Source: DATBLE01 sp050258035
Lineage (GTDB): Bacteria; Actinomycetota; Thermoleophilia; Gaiellales; Gaiellaceae
Assembly: GCA_050258035.1 (NCBI GenBank)
Contig: JBLMYA010000090.1
Coordinates: 1-25,224, forward strand
Reading direction: 5' to 3'
DNA length: 25,224 nucleotides
The position numbers were made by a program, and so were the translations under genes. Under the pieces are notes generated by a model, which was given only the letters and a program-made list of their open reading frames with translations, was not told the DNA's origin and did no database searches. Below, piece after piece: positions 7,070 to 17,287 of the stretch (position 1 is the stretch's first letter; each line of letters begins with the position of its first letter).

Positions 7070-7557
7070 TCCTCGCGCTGTCGCGGACGCACCATGGTGC
7101 GCAGAACGCCGTCGTCCACGAGCTCGACGACGGGACGACGCTCGTCTGGGAGCTGCTCGACGCCGATCCCGACGACGCGCTGCTCGCCGCACGCGTGCAC
7201 GTCGACCCGGGCTGGCTGATGCGCCACGACCGCATCGACTTCCCGCCCGGCGGGATCGCCTACCGGCACACGCATCCCGGGCCCGGCATTCGCTACCTGC
7301 TGCACGGCTCGATCCGGATCGACTCCGGCGGGGAGATCCACGACTACGGGCCCGGCGATCCGTGGTTCGAGAGCGGCCCGGAACCGGTGCTCGCGACGGC
7401 GTCTGCGACCGAGGAGAGCGCGTTCGTCCGCGTCCTCCTCCTGCCAGCGGAGTGGGCGGGGAAGAGGACGATCCGGTACGTGGATCCGGGGGACGAGGAT
7501 CGGCCGAAGCTCCAGCGTCCGACCGTGTACGGCGAGTACCCGATCGCCTTCTCGTGA
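7066..7557 (+). CDS. Cupin-domain protein
   Basis: Protein of 163 aa with one cupin barrel. Metal-ligand histidines are seen in AYRHTHPGPGIRYLLHGSI (His68, His70) and the second cupin motif is around the DYGPGDPWFESG stretch. The barrel fills most of the protein, and the C-terminal tail includes RTIRYVDPGDEDRP. The start is TTG at 7066, which overlaps the SDR stop (TTGA), and the stop overlaps the GTG of the ThDP gene. It could be a small metal-dependent enzyme (isomerase, dioxygenase or decarboxylase) or a ligand-binding protein. Which one is not decided by the sequence. Confidence 0.82.
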   Translation: MILALSRTHHGAQNAVVHELDDGTTLVWELLDADPDDALLAARVHVDPGWLMRHDRIDFPPGGIAYRHTHPGPGIRYLLHGSIRIDSGGEIHDYGPGDPWFESGPEPVLATASATEESAFVRVLLLPAEWAGKRTIRYVDPGDEDRPKLQRPTVYGEYPIAFS

Positions 7558-9191
7558 TCCGCACCGCCGCGCGTATCCTCGTCGACCAGCTGGTCGTCCA
7601 CGGCGTGGACACGGCGTACTGCGTTCCCGGCGAGAGCTACGTCGCAGTGCTCGATGCGATCGGGCAGTCGGAGATCCGCCTGTACTCGACGCGGCACGAG
7701 GCGGCGGCGGCCAACATGGCCGAGGCGTACGGCAAGCTGACCGGTCGCCCGGGCGTCTGCCTCGTGACCAGGGCGCCGGGCGCGACCCACGCCGCGGTGG
7801 GCGTCCACACCGCCTACCAGGACTCCACGCCGCTCGTCCTCTTCGTCGGGCAGGTGCCGCGCCGCCACCTCGGCCGCGAAGCCTTCCAGGAGCTCGACTA
7901 CTCGCGGATGTTCGGCGAGATGGCGAAGTGGGTGACGACGGTCGAGGATCCGGCCGCGGTGCCCGAGCTGATCTCGCACGCGTTCCACACGGCCACATCC
8001 GGCAGGCCGGGACCCGTGGTGATCGCGGTGCCCGAGGACGTGCAGGACGACGAGGCCGACGTCGCCGACGCCGCGGCGTACCGGCCGGCGCGGGCGTCGG
8101 CGGCCGCCGAGGACGTCGCGCGCGGGGCCGAGATGCTCGCTGCCGCGGAGCGCCCGCTGATCGTCGTCGGCGGCGGCGGCTGGAGCGCCCAGGCCGGCCG
8201 CGACGTCCTCGCCTTCGCCGAGGCCTCGCACATTCCCGTCGCCGCGTCGTTCCGCCGCCAGGACTACGTCGACAACGCTTCGCCCACCTACATCGGTCCG
8301 CTGACGATCGGGATGGACCCCGCACTCGCGGCCCGCGTCCGCGAGGCCGACGTCGTCCTCGCCCTCGGCACGCGGCTCGGCGAGATCGCGACGCAACAGT
8401 ACTCGCTCCTCGAACCACCAAGGCCGCGGCAACGCCTGATCCACGTCCACGCCGACCCCGACGAGCTCGGCCGGGTGTACGAGGCCGAGCTGCCGATCGT
8501 CTCCGGGTCCCCCGAGTTCACCGCGATGCTCACGCCGGTGAACGGCACCCATCGAACCGCCTGGGTCGAGGGAGCGCGGGCGGACTACCTCGCCAACCTT
8601 CGTTCCGGCCCGCTGCCGGGCGACCTCCAGCTCGCCGAGGTGATGGCGTACCTGCGCGAGCGCCTGCCGGAGGACGCCGTGATCACGAACGGCGCCGGCA
8701 ACTACACCGTGTGGGCGCACAGGTTCTACGAGTTCCGGCGCTACGGCACCCAGCTCGCGCCCTGTGCCGGGGCGATGGGCTACGGCGTCCCGGCGGCCGT
8801 CGCGGCCAAGCTGCTGAAGCCGGAGCGGCCCGTGGTCTGCATCTCCGGAGACGGCGACTTCCTGATGAGCGGCCAGGAGTTCGCCACGGCCGCCCAGTAC
8901 GGCGCGGCGATCGTCGTCCTCGTGGTCGACAACGGCATGTACGGGACGATCCGAATGCACCAGGAACGCCACTTCGGCCGCGGTGTCGCCACCGACCTGG
9001 TCAACCCGGACTTCGTCGCCTACGCGCAGTCGTTCGGCGCCTTCGCGGCGCGGGTGGAGCGCACCGAGGACTTCGCTCCCGCGTTCGAGGCCGCGCTGGC
9101 CGAGGGCCGGCCGGCCCTGCTCGAGCTGCGGGTCGACCCGGAGGCGATCACTCCGCGGGCGACGCTCTCCCAGATCCGCGCGGGCGGTTAG
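7554..9191 (+). CDS. Thiamine-diphosphate-dependent enzyme (acetolactate synthase/decarboxylase-like)
   Basis: Protein of 545 aa with the three domains of the ThDP decarboxylase/synthase family: Pyr domain (1-165), central domain (about 185-330) and PP domain (about 355-535). Catalytic Glu49 is in STRHEAAAANMAEAY. The ThDP/Mg site is GDGDF (432-436) with VVDNGMYG following. It resembles acetolactate synthase large subunits but no regulatory subunit gene is adjacent, which argues for a catabolic role such as 2-keto-acid decarboxylation, a lyase or a carboligase. The start is GTG at 7554, overlapping the cupin stop. The reaction is not determined. Confidence 0.88.
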   Translation: MIRTAARILVDQLVVHGVDTAYCVPGESYVAVLDAIGQSEIRLYSTRHEAAAANMAEAYGKLTGRPGVCLVTRAPGATHAAVGVHTAYQDSTPLVLFVGQVPRRHLGREAFQELDYSRMFGEMAKWVTTVEDPAAVPELISHAFHTATSGRPGPVVIAVPEDVQDDEADVADAAAYRPARASAAAEDVARGAEMLAAAERPLIVVGGGGWSAQAGRDVLAFAEASHIPVAASFRRQDYVDNASPTYIGPLTIGMDPALAARVREADVVLALGTRLGEIATQQYSLLEPPRPRQRLIHVHADPDELGRVYEAELPIVSGSPEFTAMLTPVNGTHRTAWVEGARADYLANLRSGPLPGDLQLAEVMAYLRERLPEDAVITNGAGNYTVWAHRFYEFRRYGTQLAPCAGAMGYGVPAAVAAKLLKPERPVVCISGDGDFLMSGQEFATAAQYGAAIVVLVVDNGMYGTIRMHQERHFGRGVATDLVNPDFVAYAQSFGAFAARVERTEDFAPAFEAALAEGRPALLELRVDPEAITPRATLSQIRAGG

Positions 9192-9200
9192 CGTCCCGGC

Positions 9201-10559
9201 ATGCGCGACCTGCTCCGCGAGACGGCCGATCTCGCCGCCGACTTCCTCGAGGGCCTGCCCGACCGGCCGGTCTTCCCCGACACGAGCGACCACGACCTGC
9301 GGGATCACTTCGGCGGCCCGGTACCGGAGACGCCGCAGGATCCCCGGCAGATCCTCGCCGACCTCGCCGCCCACGGCGGCGACGCCGCTGTGGCGATCCC
9401 CGGCCCGCGCTACTTCGGGTTCGTGATCGGCGGTGCCCTGCCGGCAGCGCTGGCAGCGGACTGGCTGACGTCGACGTGGGACCAGAACGCCGGCCTCTAC
9501 GTCGCCGGCCCGGCCGCGTCGGTGATCGAGGAGATCGCGGGCTCCTGGGTCGCCGACCTCCTCGGGCTGTCACGGGTCGAGTCCTTCGCGTTCGTCACCG
9601 GCACGCAGATGGCCCACGCGACCGCACTCGCGGCGGCGCGCAACCACGTCCTCGCCGAGATCGGGTGGGACGTCGAGGAGCGAGGGCTGACCGGCGCCCC
9701 GCCGATCCACGTGTTCGCCGGAGAGAAGGCGCACTCGACGTTCCCGCGTGCCCTCCGCTTCGTCGGCCTCGGCCTCGGCTCGATCGAGTGGATTCCCGCG
9801 GACGACCAGGGGCGGATGCGGCCCGACGCGCTCCGCGAGGCCCTCGGCGCCCACGACGGCCCGGCGATCGTCCACGCCAAGGCCGGCGAGGTGAACACCG
9901 GATCGTTCGACGACTTCCACGCGATCGCGGATGCGGCGGAGGAGGCAGGAGCATGGCTGCACGTGGACGGCGCCTTCGGCCTGTGGGCGGCCGCGAGCCC
10001 ACGCTTCGCCCATCTCTGCGCCGGCGCCGAGCGGGCCGACTCCTGGGCGACCGACGGCCACAAGTGGCTGAACGTCCCCTACGACTGCGGGATCATGCTG
10101 TGCGCCCGGCCGGAGCCCCACCGCCGCGCGATCTCCGTGTACGCCGACTACCTCGTCCATGCGGGCGAGGACGGTCCGCGCGACCAGATGGACTGGACGC
10201 CGGAGTTCTCGCGCCGCGCGCGCGCCTTCACCGTCTACGCGGCGATCCGCCAGCTCGGGCGCAGCGGTGTCGCCGAGCTGGTCGACCGGTGCTGCGACCA
10301 TGCGGCCCGCTTCGCGGCCGGGATCGCCGAGGTGTCCGGGGTCGAGGTCCTGAACGAGGTCGTCCTCAACCAGGTGCTTTTCCGCTTCGAGTCGGACGGG
10401 CGCACCCAGGCCGTGCTCGACGCAGTCCAGCGGAGCGGCGTCGCGTGGATGAGCGGCACGGTCTGGGGCGGTCGACAGGCGATCCGGCTCTCGGTCTGCA
10501 ACTGGCAGACGACCGCGGAGGACGTCGACCGGACGGTCGCCGCCTTCGCCGCCGTCTAG
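9201..10559 (+). CDS. Group II PLP-dependent decarboxylase (aromatic amino acid/glutamate type)
   Basis: Protein of 452 aa with fold type I PLP architecture. Asp256 in HVDGAFG contacts the pyridine nitrogen, and Lys288 in TDGHKWLNVPYDCG forms the internal aldimine. It belongs to the glutamate/aromatic-L-amino-acid decarboxylase group; the exact amino acid cannot be read. The start is ATG at 9201, 9 nt after the ThDP gene. No Shine-Dalgarno is seen. A TAGCGT hexamer (9189-9194) lies 6 nt before the ATG and could give an internal leaderless transcript. The stop shares CTAG with the convergent algH. Some members are aldehyde synthases or act on unusual substrates. Confidence 0.9.
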   Translation: MRDLLRETADLAADFLEGLPDRPVFPDTSDHDLRDHFGGPVPETPQDPRQILADLAAHGGDAAVAIPGPRYFGFVIGGALPAALAADWLTSTWDQNAGLYVAGPAASVIEEIAGSWVADLLGLSRVESFAFVTGTQMAHATALAAARNHVLAEIGWDVEERGLTGAPPIHVFAGEKAHSTFPRALRFVGLGLGSIEWIPADDQGRMRPDALREALGAHDGPAIVHAKAGEVNTGSFDDFHAIADAAEEAGAWLHVDGAFGLWAAASPRFAHLCAGAERADSWATDGHKWLNVPYDCGIMLCARPEPHRRAISVYADYLVHAGEDGPRDQMDWTPEFSRRARAFTVYAAIRQLGRSGVAELVDRCCDHAARFAAGIAEVSGVEVLNEVVLNQVLFRFESDGRTQAVLDAVQRSGVAWMSGTVWGGRQAIRLSVCNWQTTAEDVDRTVAAFAAV

Positions 10560-11101
10560 TTCAGCGACGGATCTTCGGGCATCAGGGCGACGACGCGGTA
10601 CAGGCCGCCCTTGTCGCGGAGCACCGAGGCCCAGAGGTCGTCGTCGGGCTCGGGAAAGAGACCGGGGCCGGTGGAGGGCTCGATGATCCACGACGACTCC
10701 TCGAGCTCCGCCTCGAGCTGGCCCGGGCCCCAGCCGGCGTACCCGGCGAACACGCGGGCCCGGCGCGTGGAGGCGGCGAGCAGCCCGAAGTCCCCGTCGC
10801 CGGGGACGAAGCCGACGTCGTCCACGACGAGCAGCGCCGCGTCGTCGGGGTCGTCGAACTCGGCGAGCACGAGCACGGCAGACTCCTGGACCGGGCCGCC
10901 GACGTACACGCGGTCGTCGTCCCCGACGAGCGGCGTGAGATCCGGCACGGCCTCCGCGACGGCCGTCTCCGACGGGCGGTTGAGCACGAGCCCGGCCGCA
11001 CCCTCGTCGGTGTGCTCGGTGACGAGGACGACCGTCCGGCGGAAGTTCGGGTCGAAGAGGCCCGGCGAGGCGAGGAGCAGCTGTCCCTTCAGCGAGTCCA
11101 T
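10556..11101 (-). CDS. algH: AlgH/UPF0301 (YqgE) family protein
   Basis: Protein of 181 aa with the full UPF0301 pattern: LKGQLLLASPGLFDPNFRRT at the N-terminus, GLVLNRPS, VYVGGPVQ, ARVFAGYAGWGPGQLEAEL, and a C-terminal LRDKGGLYRV. The family has no settled molecular function; its Pseudomonas member was named for an effect on alginate regulation. It is cytoplasmic with no signal peptide. It lies 10 nt after the permease gene on the same strand, so it is probably the third gene of the ABC operon. Its stop overlaps that of the convergent PLP decarboxylase. Confidence 0.92.
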   Translation of the reverse strand: MDSLKGQLLLASPGLFDPNFRRTVVLVTEHTDEGAAGLVLNRPSETAVAEAVPDLTPLVGDDDRVYVGGPVQESAVLVLAEFDDPDDAALLVVDDVGFVPGDGDFGLLAASTRRARVFAGYAGWGPGQLEAELEESSWIIEPSTGPGLFPEPDDDLWASVLRDKGGLYRVVALMPEDPSLN

Positions 11102-11111
11102 CGCCCGCCGC

Positions 11112-13765
11112 CTACTCGTACTGGAGCGCCTCGAGGACGTTGAGGCGCGCCGCGCGGCGCGCCGGGAAGATCGCGGCGATCAGGCCGACGACGATCGCCA
11201 GGAACGCGAAGATCAGGAGCTGGGCGATCGGGAGGGAGAATGCGATCGCATTCACGCGTGCGACGAGCAACGCGCCGAGCGCGACCCCGAGCACGATTCC
11301 GAGCACGCCGCCGATGAGCGCGGTGATCACGCTCTCGTGGCGAATCATCCGGCGGGTCTGACGGCGGGTCATCCCGACCGCGCGCAGCATCCCGATCTCG
11401 CGCGTCCGCTCGAAGACGGTCAGGACGAGCGTGTTCACGATCCCGAATAGGCTGATGATCACCGAGAGCGCGAGCAGCACGTAGAGCACGTTCAGCACGG
11501 CGCTGAGAGCGCCGATCTGGTTGTCGATGAACTCATGCTTGGTCTGTACCTTTGCATTCGGGTAGCCGGCGAGTTGTCGCTCGAGGGCTGCCTTGTTCTT
11601 GTCGTTCTCGCCGCCCTTCATCCGCACGAACGTGAAGAGGTTCTCGGGCTGGTCGTAGATCCGATCCCAGGAGGAGTCCGAGATCGTGACGCGGCCGAAT
11701 GGAGAGCCGCCCGCCGGTGGCTTGAAGATGCCTCGCACCTCGAGCGCGAGAATCGTCCCGCGTGGCGAGGTGAGCGTCAACGGCGAGCCGACGGTGAGGT
11801 CGTGCTTCTTCGCGTAGGCGTCGTCGACGAACGCACCATGGCCGCCCAGCCTCGCCAGCACCAGGTTCGAGCCGTCCTTCCACTTGAGGTTGAAGACGTC
11901 GGCCGCCTCTGGATTGACGGCGGTCGCGTTGATCACGTGGTTGAAGACGAGCGCGTCACCGACCCGCACATTGGCGAACGCGGTCACGCCCGGCGTCCGA
12001 GCCGCTGCATTGCCGGCTGCGATCGGAATCGGCGAGAAGTTGTTCTGCGCGGTGACCGCGTACCCGTCGATCCAGAGCGCGTCCACGGCGCCTCGGAAAC
12101 TCTTGGTGATCCCGGCGGCTAGGACGGCCACCACCGTCACCAGCGCAAGCCCGATCATCAGGGCTGAGGCGGTCGACGCGGTGCGCTGCGGGTTGCGGCG
12201 TGCATTGTCGCGCGCGAGCGTCCCCGCGGATGACCGGTCCAGGTAGGTGGGCCACTCTCCATGGCGAAGGCGGTGGTAGAGCTGGTAGAGCCAGCCGACC
12301 GGGGTGAGGAACAGGAAGACGAGCCAGATCGCCGTGATCAGCCAGCGGGCGGGCGGTGCGATGCTCCAGGCCAGCGGTCCGGCGATGCGCGCCGAAAGCA
12401 GGGCGATTCCGAAGAAGATCAATATGGCACCGACACCCATGAAGATCAGGACCTTGGCCGTGCCGAGGCCCTGCCCGAACAGGCCGTAGACGAGGGCGAG
12501 GAAGCCGAGAACCACGAGCACGATCGATACGGGTGTCCGGTGGCGCGCGAGGATCGACGGTGGAAGGGTCGCGCCCTCCCGCACCGCCGAGATCGGTGGC
12601 ACGCGGGCGGCACGAAACGCGGGGAAGAGGCTTGCGACCAGGGTGACGACGACCCCGAGGAGCATCGCGACAACGACAGTGCGCGTGTGCAATACGAGGC
12701 CGTTGTTGGGGAGCGTGAAGCCGACGGCATCGAAGAGCCTGAAGAGGCCGACACCGAGCCCCAGGCCCACGAGGATCCCGACGACTGACGCGAGGACGCC
12801 CATGACGAGCGCCTCGACGACGATCGACCAGATGACCTGATGGCGCGATGCGCCAAGCGTGCGGAGTGTGGCCAGCTCTCGCGTGCGCTGGGCGATGGTG
12901 ATCGACAGCGAGTTGACGATCACGAAGGCGCCCACAAAGAGAGCGATGATCCCGAACCCGAGCAGGAAGTACTGGAGAATGTTGAGGAAGCTCTCTGTGT
13001 CCTTCGCGTCCTCGCGCGCTTGTGCCTCACCCGTACGAACTTGCGTGCCCGGAGGCAAGATCTTCCGGATCTGATCGCTCAGTTGTTCGGCAGTGACTCC
13101 GGGTTTGGCCTTCGCGCGGATCTGGTCGAGCTTGCCCACCTTGTCGAAGAGCCGTTGCGCGGTGACGAGGTTGAAGCCGGCAAGCGTCGCGCCGCCCAGG
13201 CTCGAGGCACCGCCGAATTTGACCAGGCCGGAGATCCGGTAGAGCTCAGTCTTCTCGGACGCCTCGACGCCGACGATCTCGCCGACCGAGATGTCCTTCT
13301 TGCCGGCGGTCGACTTGTCGATCACCATCTCGCCGGGGCCGGGCCACTTCCCGTCGACCAGCGTCAGGGAGTTGAACTGGGGGTGGGCGGGGTCGACGCT
13401 GAAGCCCAGGTTCGGCGCGCCCCCGAAGACGATCACCTTGCCGTTCTTGTCGATCAGGTGCGCCTCGCCGCCGACGCCGCCGATCGCGTCGTCGACGTCC
13501 GGCAGTGCGCGCACCCTGGCGAGCAGCGACTGAGCAAACGGCGGCGCGGTCGTGTTGTTCTGGTTCGTGAGGTCGAATGCGGACTTGCCAGTGATCGTAG
13601 CGTCGGTGCCCTGGTAGATCTCGGTGAAGATTCCGCCGAATGCGCCCTTGATCGAGTCGGTGAGGACGTAGGTGCCGGTTACGAGGGCGACCCCCAGCAC
13701 GACTGCGATCGCAGTCAGCGCCGTCCGGAGCTTTCGCGTGGCGAGCCCCCTGACCGCGAAGCGGA

Positions 13766-13769
<4 letters not shown>
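11112..13769 (-). CDS. FtsX/MacB-type ABC transporter permease
   Basis: Membrane protein of 885 aa with two FtsX repeats. An N-terminal helix (about 14-36) follows a basic start (RGLATRKLRT). Next comes a MacB-like extracytoplasmic domain, then a three-helix FtsX core with RTRELATLRTLGASRHQ. A linker carries two or three hydrophobic segments. The second half repeats the plan, ending with RTREIGMLRAVGMTRRQ and FPARRAARLNVLEALQYE. Such permeases export or extract lipids, lipoproteins or peptides with a LolD/MacB ATPase, the gene directly upstream. The start is GTG at 13769, overlapping the ATPase stop. The linker carries one more hydrophobic segment than expected (see findings). Confidence 0.92.
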
Positions 13770-14503
<734 letters not shown>

Positions 14504-14527
14504 CGTTCTCCCCTCTCGGTTTGCGCC

Positions 14528-14563
14528 AGACTAACGATCCTTGGCCACCGCTGTCGCTAGGCT
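14528..14563. promoter_or_regulatory. Divergent promoters for the ABC operon and the serine operon
   Basis: The 67-nt gap between divergent genes holds TAGTCT on the minus strand (14533-14528), which leaves a short leader with a Shine-Dalgarno for the ATPase gene. On the plus strand TAGGCT (14558-14563) is 7 nt before the GTG at 14571, which suggests a leaderless serC-like mRNA. The -35 elements are poor. Sequence-only inference. Confidence 0.4.
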
Positions 14564-14570
14564 CACGACA

Positions 14571-15719
14571 GTGGCCGAACGGCGTTATCTCTTCACCCCC
14601 GGCCCGACGCCGGTGCCGCCGGAAGTGCTGGCCGCGCTCGCCGAGCCGGTCGTCCACCACCGCGGGCCGGACTACCGCGCGCTCTTCGCGGACTGCCTCG
14701 AACGGCTGCACCAGGTCGTCCGGACGAAGAACGACGTCCTGCTCTTCACCTCGTCGGGAACCGGCGCGATGGAGTCGGCGGTCGCGAACCTCTGCTCCCC
14801 CGCGGACCGCGTCGTCGTCGTCTCCGCGGGCGCGTTCGGAGAGCGCTGGCGGGCGCTGGCGAAGGCCTACGGCGCCGACGTCCAGGCGGTGGGGTACGAA
14901 TGGGGGGAGATCCCTCAGGCCGACGACCTCGCGGCCAAGCTCGACGAGGTCGGCGGTGCCAAGGCCGTCTTCCTCACCCATTCCGAGACGTCGACCGGTG
15001 TCGTCGCCGACGTGCAGGCGCTCGCGGCGGCGGCGAAAGCGGCGGGCGCCCTCGTCGTCGTCGACGGGGTGTCGAGCCTCGGCGCCGTTCCGCTCGAGAC
15101 GGACGCCTGGGAGATCGACGTGGTCGCGTCCGGCTCGCAGAAGGCCCTGATGACGCCGCCCGGCCTCGGGCTCGTCTCCGTCTCGGAGGCGGCCCTCTCG
15201 GCGCTCGGCACCTCGCCGCGCTTCTACTTCGACTGGGAGAAGACTCGCTCCGGGCAGGCGAAGCTGGACAGCGCCTTCACGCCCGCCGTGTCGCTCGTCC
15301 GGGCCCTCGACGTCGCGCTCGGGCTCCTGCTCGACGAGGGGCTGGAGGCGGCGTTCGCACGGCACGTCCGGCTCGGCCGCGCCTGCCGCGAGGGCGCGAA
15401 GGCGATGGGTCTCGAGCTGTTCTCGCCCGACGACGACCGGTCGGCCGTCGTCACCGCGATCCTCACGCCAGAGGGGATCGACGCCACCGAGCTGCGTCTC
15501 GCGCTTCGGGACAAGTACGGGGTGACCGTCGCGGGCGGTCACGGAAACCTCAAGGATCGCCTCTTCCGGATCGGGCACATCGGCTACTACGACGTCTTCG
15601 ACATCACGAGTGCACTCGGGGCGGTCGAGCTGGCGCTGGTCGACGCCGGAGCCGACATCGAGCGAGGCGCGGGGGTCGCCCGCGCGCTCGAGGCCTTCGC
15701 GGCGCCCGCCCTGGCGTGA
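14571..15719 (+). CDS. Class V aminotransferase, phosphoserine-aminotransferase-like
   Basis: Class V PLP aminotransferase of 382 aa, of the alanine-glyoxylate/serine-pyruvate type that serves as phosphoserine aminotransferase in several actinobacteria and archaea. It would convert 3-phosphohydroxypyruvate and glutamate to phosphoserine. The opening RRYLFTPGPTPVPPEV is typical. Asp165 in VVVDGVSSLG and PLP-binding Lys191 in SGSQKALMTPPG are present. I chose GTG at 14571 over the in-frame TTG at 14541. The extra residues do not fit the family and a TAGGCT hexamer lies 7 nt before the GTG. It overlaps serA by 4 nt, which supports the serine role. Alanine-glyoxylate transamination is the alternative. 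Confidence 0.85.
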   Translation: MAERRYLFTPGPTPVPPEVLAALAEPVVHHRGPDYRALFADCLERLHQVVRTKNDVLLFTSSGTGAMESAVANLCSPADRVVVVSAGAFGERWRALAKAYGADVQAVGYEWGEIPQADDLAAKLDEVGGAKAVFLTHSETSTGVVADVQALAAAAKAAGALVVVDGVSSLGAVPLETDAWEIDVVASGSQKALMTPPGLGLVSVSEAALSALGTSPRFYFDWEKTRSGQAKLDSAFTPAVSLVRALDVALGLLLDEGLEAAFARHVRLGRACREGAKAMGLELFSPDDDRSAVVTAILTPEGIDATELRLALRDKYGVTVAGGHGNLKDRLFRIGHIGYYDVFDITSALGAVELALVDAGADIERGAGVARALEAFAAPALA

Positions 15720-17287
15720 GCACGACTCGTCCGCGGGTGCTCGTCCGCGAGCAGATCGCGGAGGCGGGAGTCGACCTTCTCCGGAGCCACTTCGACGTGG
15801 ACGTCGACGGCGACTCCGACCTGGAGCGGACGATCGGCGACTACGACGCGATCGTCGTCCGCTCTCAGACGTTGCTGACAGCCGACCTGATCGACCGCGC
15901 CGAGCGCCTGAAGGTGATCGGCCGGGCCGGGGTGGGGGTCGACAACGTCGACGTCGACGCGGCCACGCGTCGCGGGATCGTCGTCGCGAACGCACCCGAG
16001 TCCACGGTCGTCTCGGCGGCCGAGCAGACGATCGGCCTGCTGGTCGCCCTCGCCCGCAACATCCCGCAGGCACACGCGGCCCTGAAGCAGGGGAGCTGGG
16101 AGCGGTCGCGCTGGAGCGGGATCGAGCTCGCGGGCAAGACACTCGGCGTCCTCGGGCTCGGGCGGATCGGGCAGCAGGTCGCCCGCCGGGCCGTCGGTCT
16201 GGGGATGCGCGTCGTCGCGTACGACCCGTTCGTCGGTGACGACCGCTTCCGCGAGGCCGGGATCGAGCGGGAGGCCGCCGTCGAGGACGTGCTCGCCGCG
16301 TCCGACTTCGTCACGCTCCACCTTCCGCTGACCGACGAGACGCGCGGGATCATCGGCCGGGAGGCGATCGCGGCGATGCGGGACGGGGCGCGCCTGATCA
16401 ACGCCGCGCGGGGCGCGCTGGTCGACGAGGACGCGCTCGTCGAGGCGATCCGCGCGGGAAAGCTCGGCGGCGCGGCCCTCGACGTCTTCTCGTCCGAGCC
16501 GTACTCGGGGCCGCTGCTGGAGCTGGACGAGGTCGTCGTCACCCCGCACCTCGCAGCCTCCACGGACGAGGCGCAGGACCGGGCGGGGGTGATCATCGCC
16601 GAGCAGATCGTCGCTGCGCTCGACGGCGCGCCGGTCACGAACGCCGTGAACATCCCGGTGGTCGACGCCGCCGACCTGGAGATGCTCGGCCCCTTCATCC
16701 CACTCGCGGCGAAGCTCGGCCGGCTGGCGGTCGAGCTGGAGGGCGGGTGGCCCGCGAAGGTCGTCGTCGCAGCACACGGTCCGCTCTCGGAGTACGACAC
16801 CCGGCTGCTGACGGTGGCCGCTCTGAACGGGATCTTCCAGGGACGGATCGACCAGGTCGTGAACTACGTGAACGCGCCGGTGATCGCCGCAGAGCGCGGG
16901 ATCGCCGTCTCGGAGGAGCGGTTCCGCGCGTCGCGCGACTACATGAACCTCGTCGAGGTGCGCGCGGACTCCATCGCCGTCTCGGGGACGACGATCGGAC
17001 CCGAGCCGCGCCTCTTCCTGGCCGGCGCGCTCGGCTTCGGCATCGACATCGAGCTCGCCCCGAACCTCGTCTTCCTGCGCTACACCGACATGCCCGGCGT
17101 GATCGGGCGGGTCGGGACGATGTTCGGCGAGCACGGCGTCAACATCGCCAACATGGCGGTCTCGCGGACGCACGAAGCGGGAAAGGCGCTGATGGCGTTC
17201 GCGATCGATGCGCCCGCGCCGCCCGAGCTCGTCGACCGGGTACACGCGGAAGGCTTCGACGACGCCCAGTTCATCTCGCTCGCCTGA
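15716..17287 (+). CDS. serA: D-3-phosphoglycerate dehydrogenase
   Basis: First enzyme of serine biosynthesis, oxidising 3-phosphoglycerate with NAD. The protein is 523 aa, the long form with substrate-binding, nucleotide-binding, ASB (allosteric substrate-binding) and C-terminal ACT domains. Seen are GLGRIG (147-152), catalytic Arg232 (NAARGALVDE), Glu261 and His278 (TPHLAAST). The ACT domain starts near 450 with LRYTDMPGVIGRVG and probably gives feedback control by serine, as in the Mycobacterium enzyme. The start is GTG at 15716, overlapping the aminotransferase stop, and the stop overlaps the ATG of the deacylase (TGATG). Confidence 0.97.
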   Translation: MSTTRPRVLVREQIAEAGVDLLRSHFDVDVDGDSDLERTIGDYDAIVVRSQTLLTADLIDRAERLKVIGRAGVGVDNVDVDAATRRGIVVANAPESTVVSAAEQTIGLLVALARNIPQAHAALKQGSWERSRWSGIELAGKTLGVLGLGRIGQQVARRAVGLGMRVVAYDPFVGDDRFREAGIEREAAVEDVLAASDFVTLHLPLTDETRGIIGREAIAAMRDGARLINAARGALVDEDALVEAIRAGKLGGAALDVFSSEPYSGPLLELDEVVVTPHLAASTDEAQDRAGVIIAEQIVAALDGAPVTNAVNIPVVDAADLEMLGPFIPLAAKLGRLAVELEGGWPAKVVVAAHGPLSEYDTRLLTVAALNGIFQGRIDQVVNYVNAPVIAAERGIAVSEERFRASRDYMNLVEVRADSIAVSGTTIGPEPRLFLAGALGFGIDIELAPNLVFLRYTDMPGVIGRVGTMFGEHGVNIANMAVSRTHEAGKALMAFAIDAPAPPELVDRVHAEGFDDAQFISLA

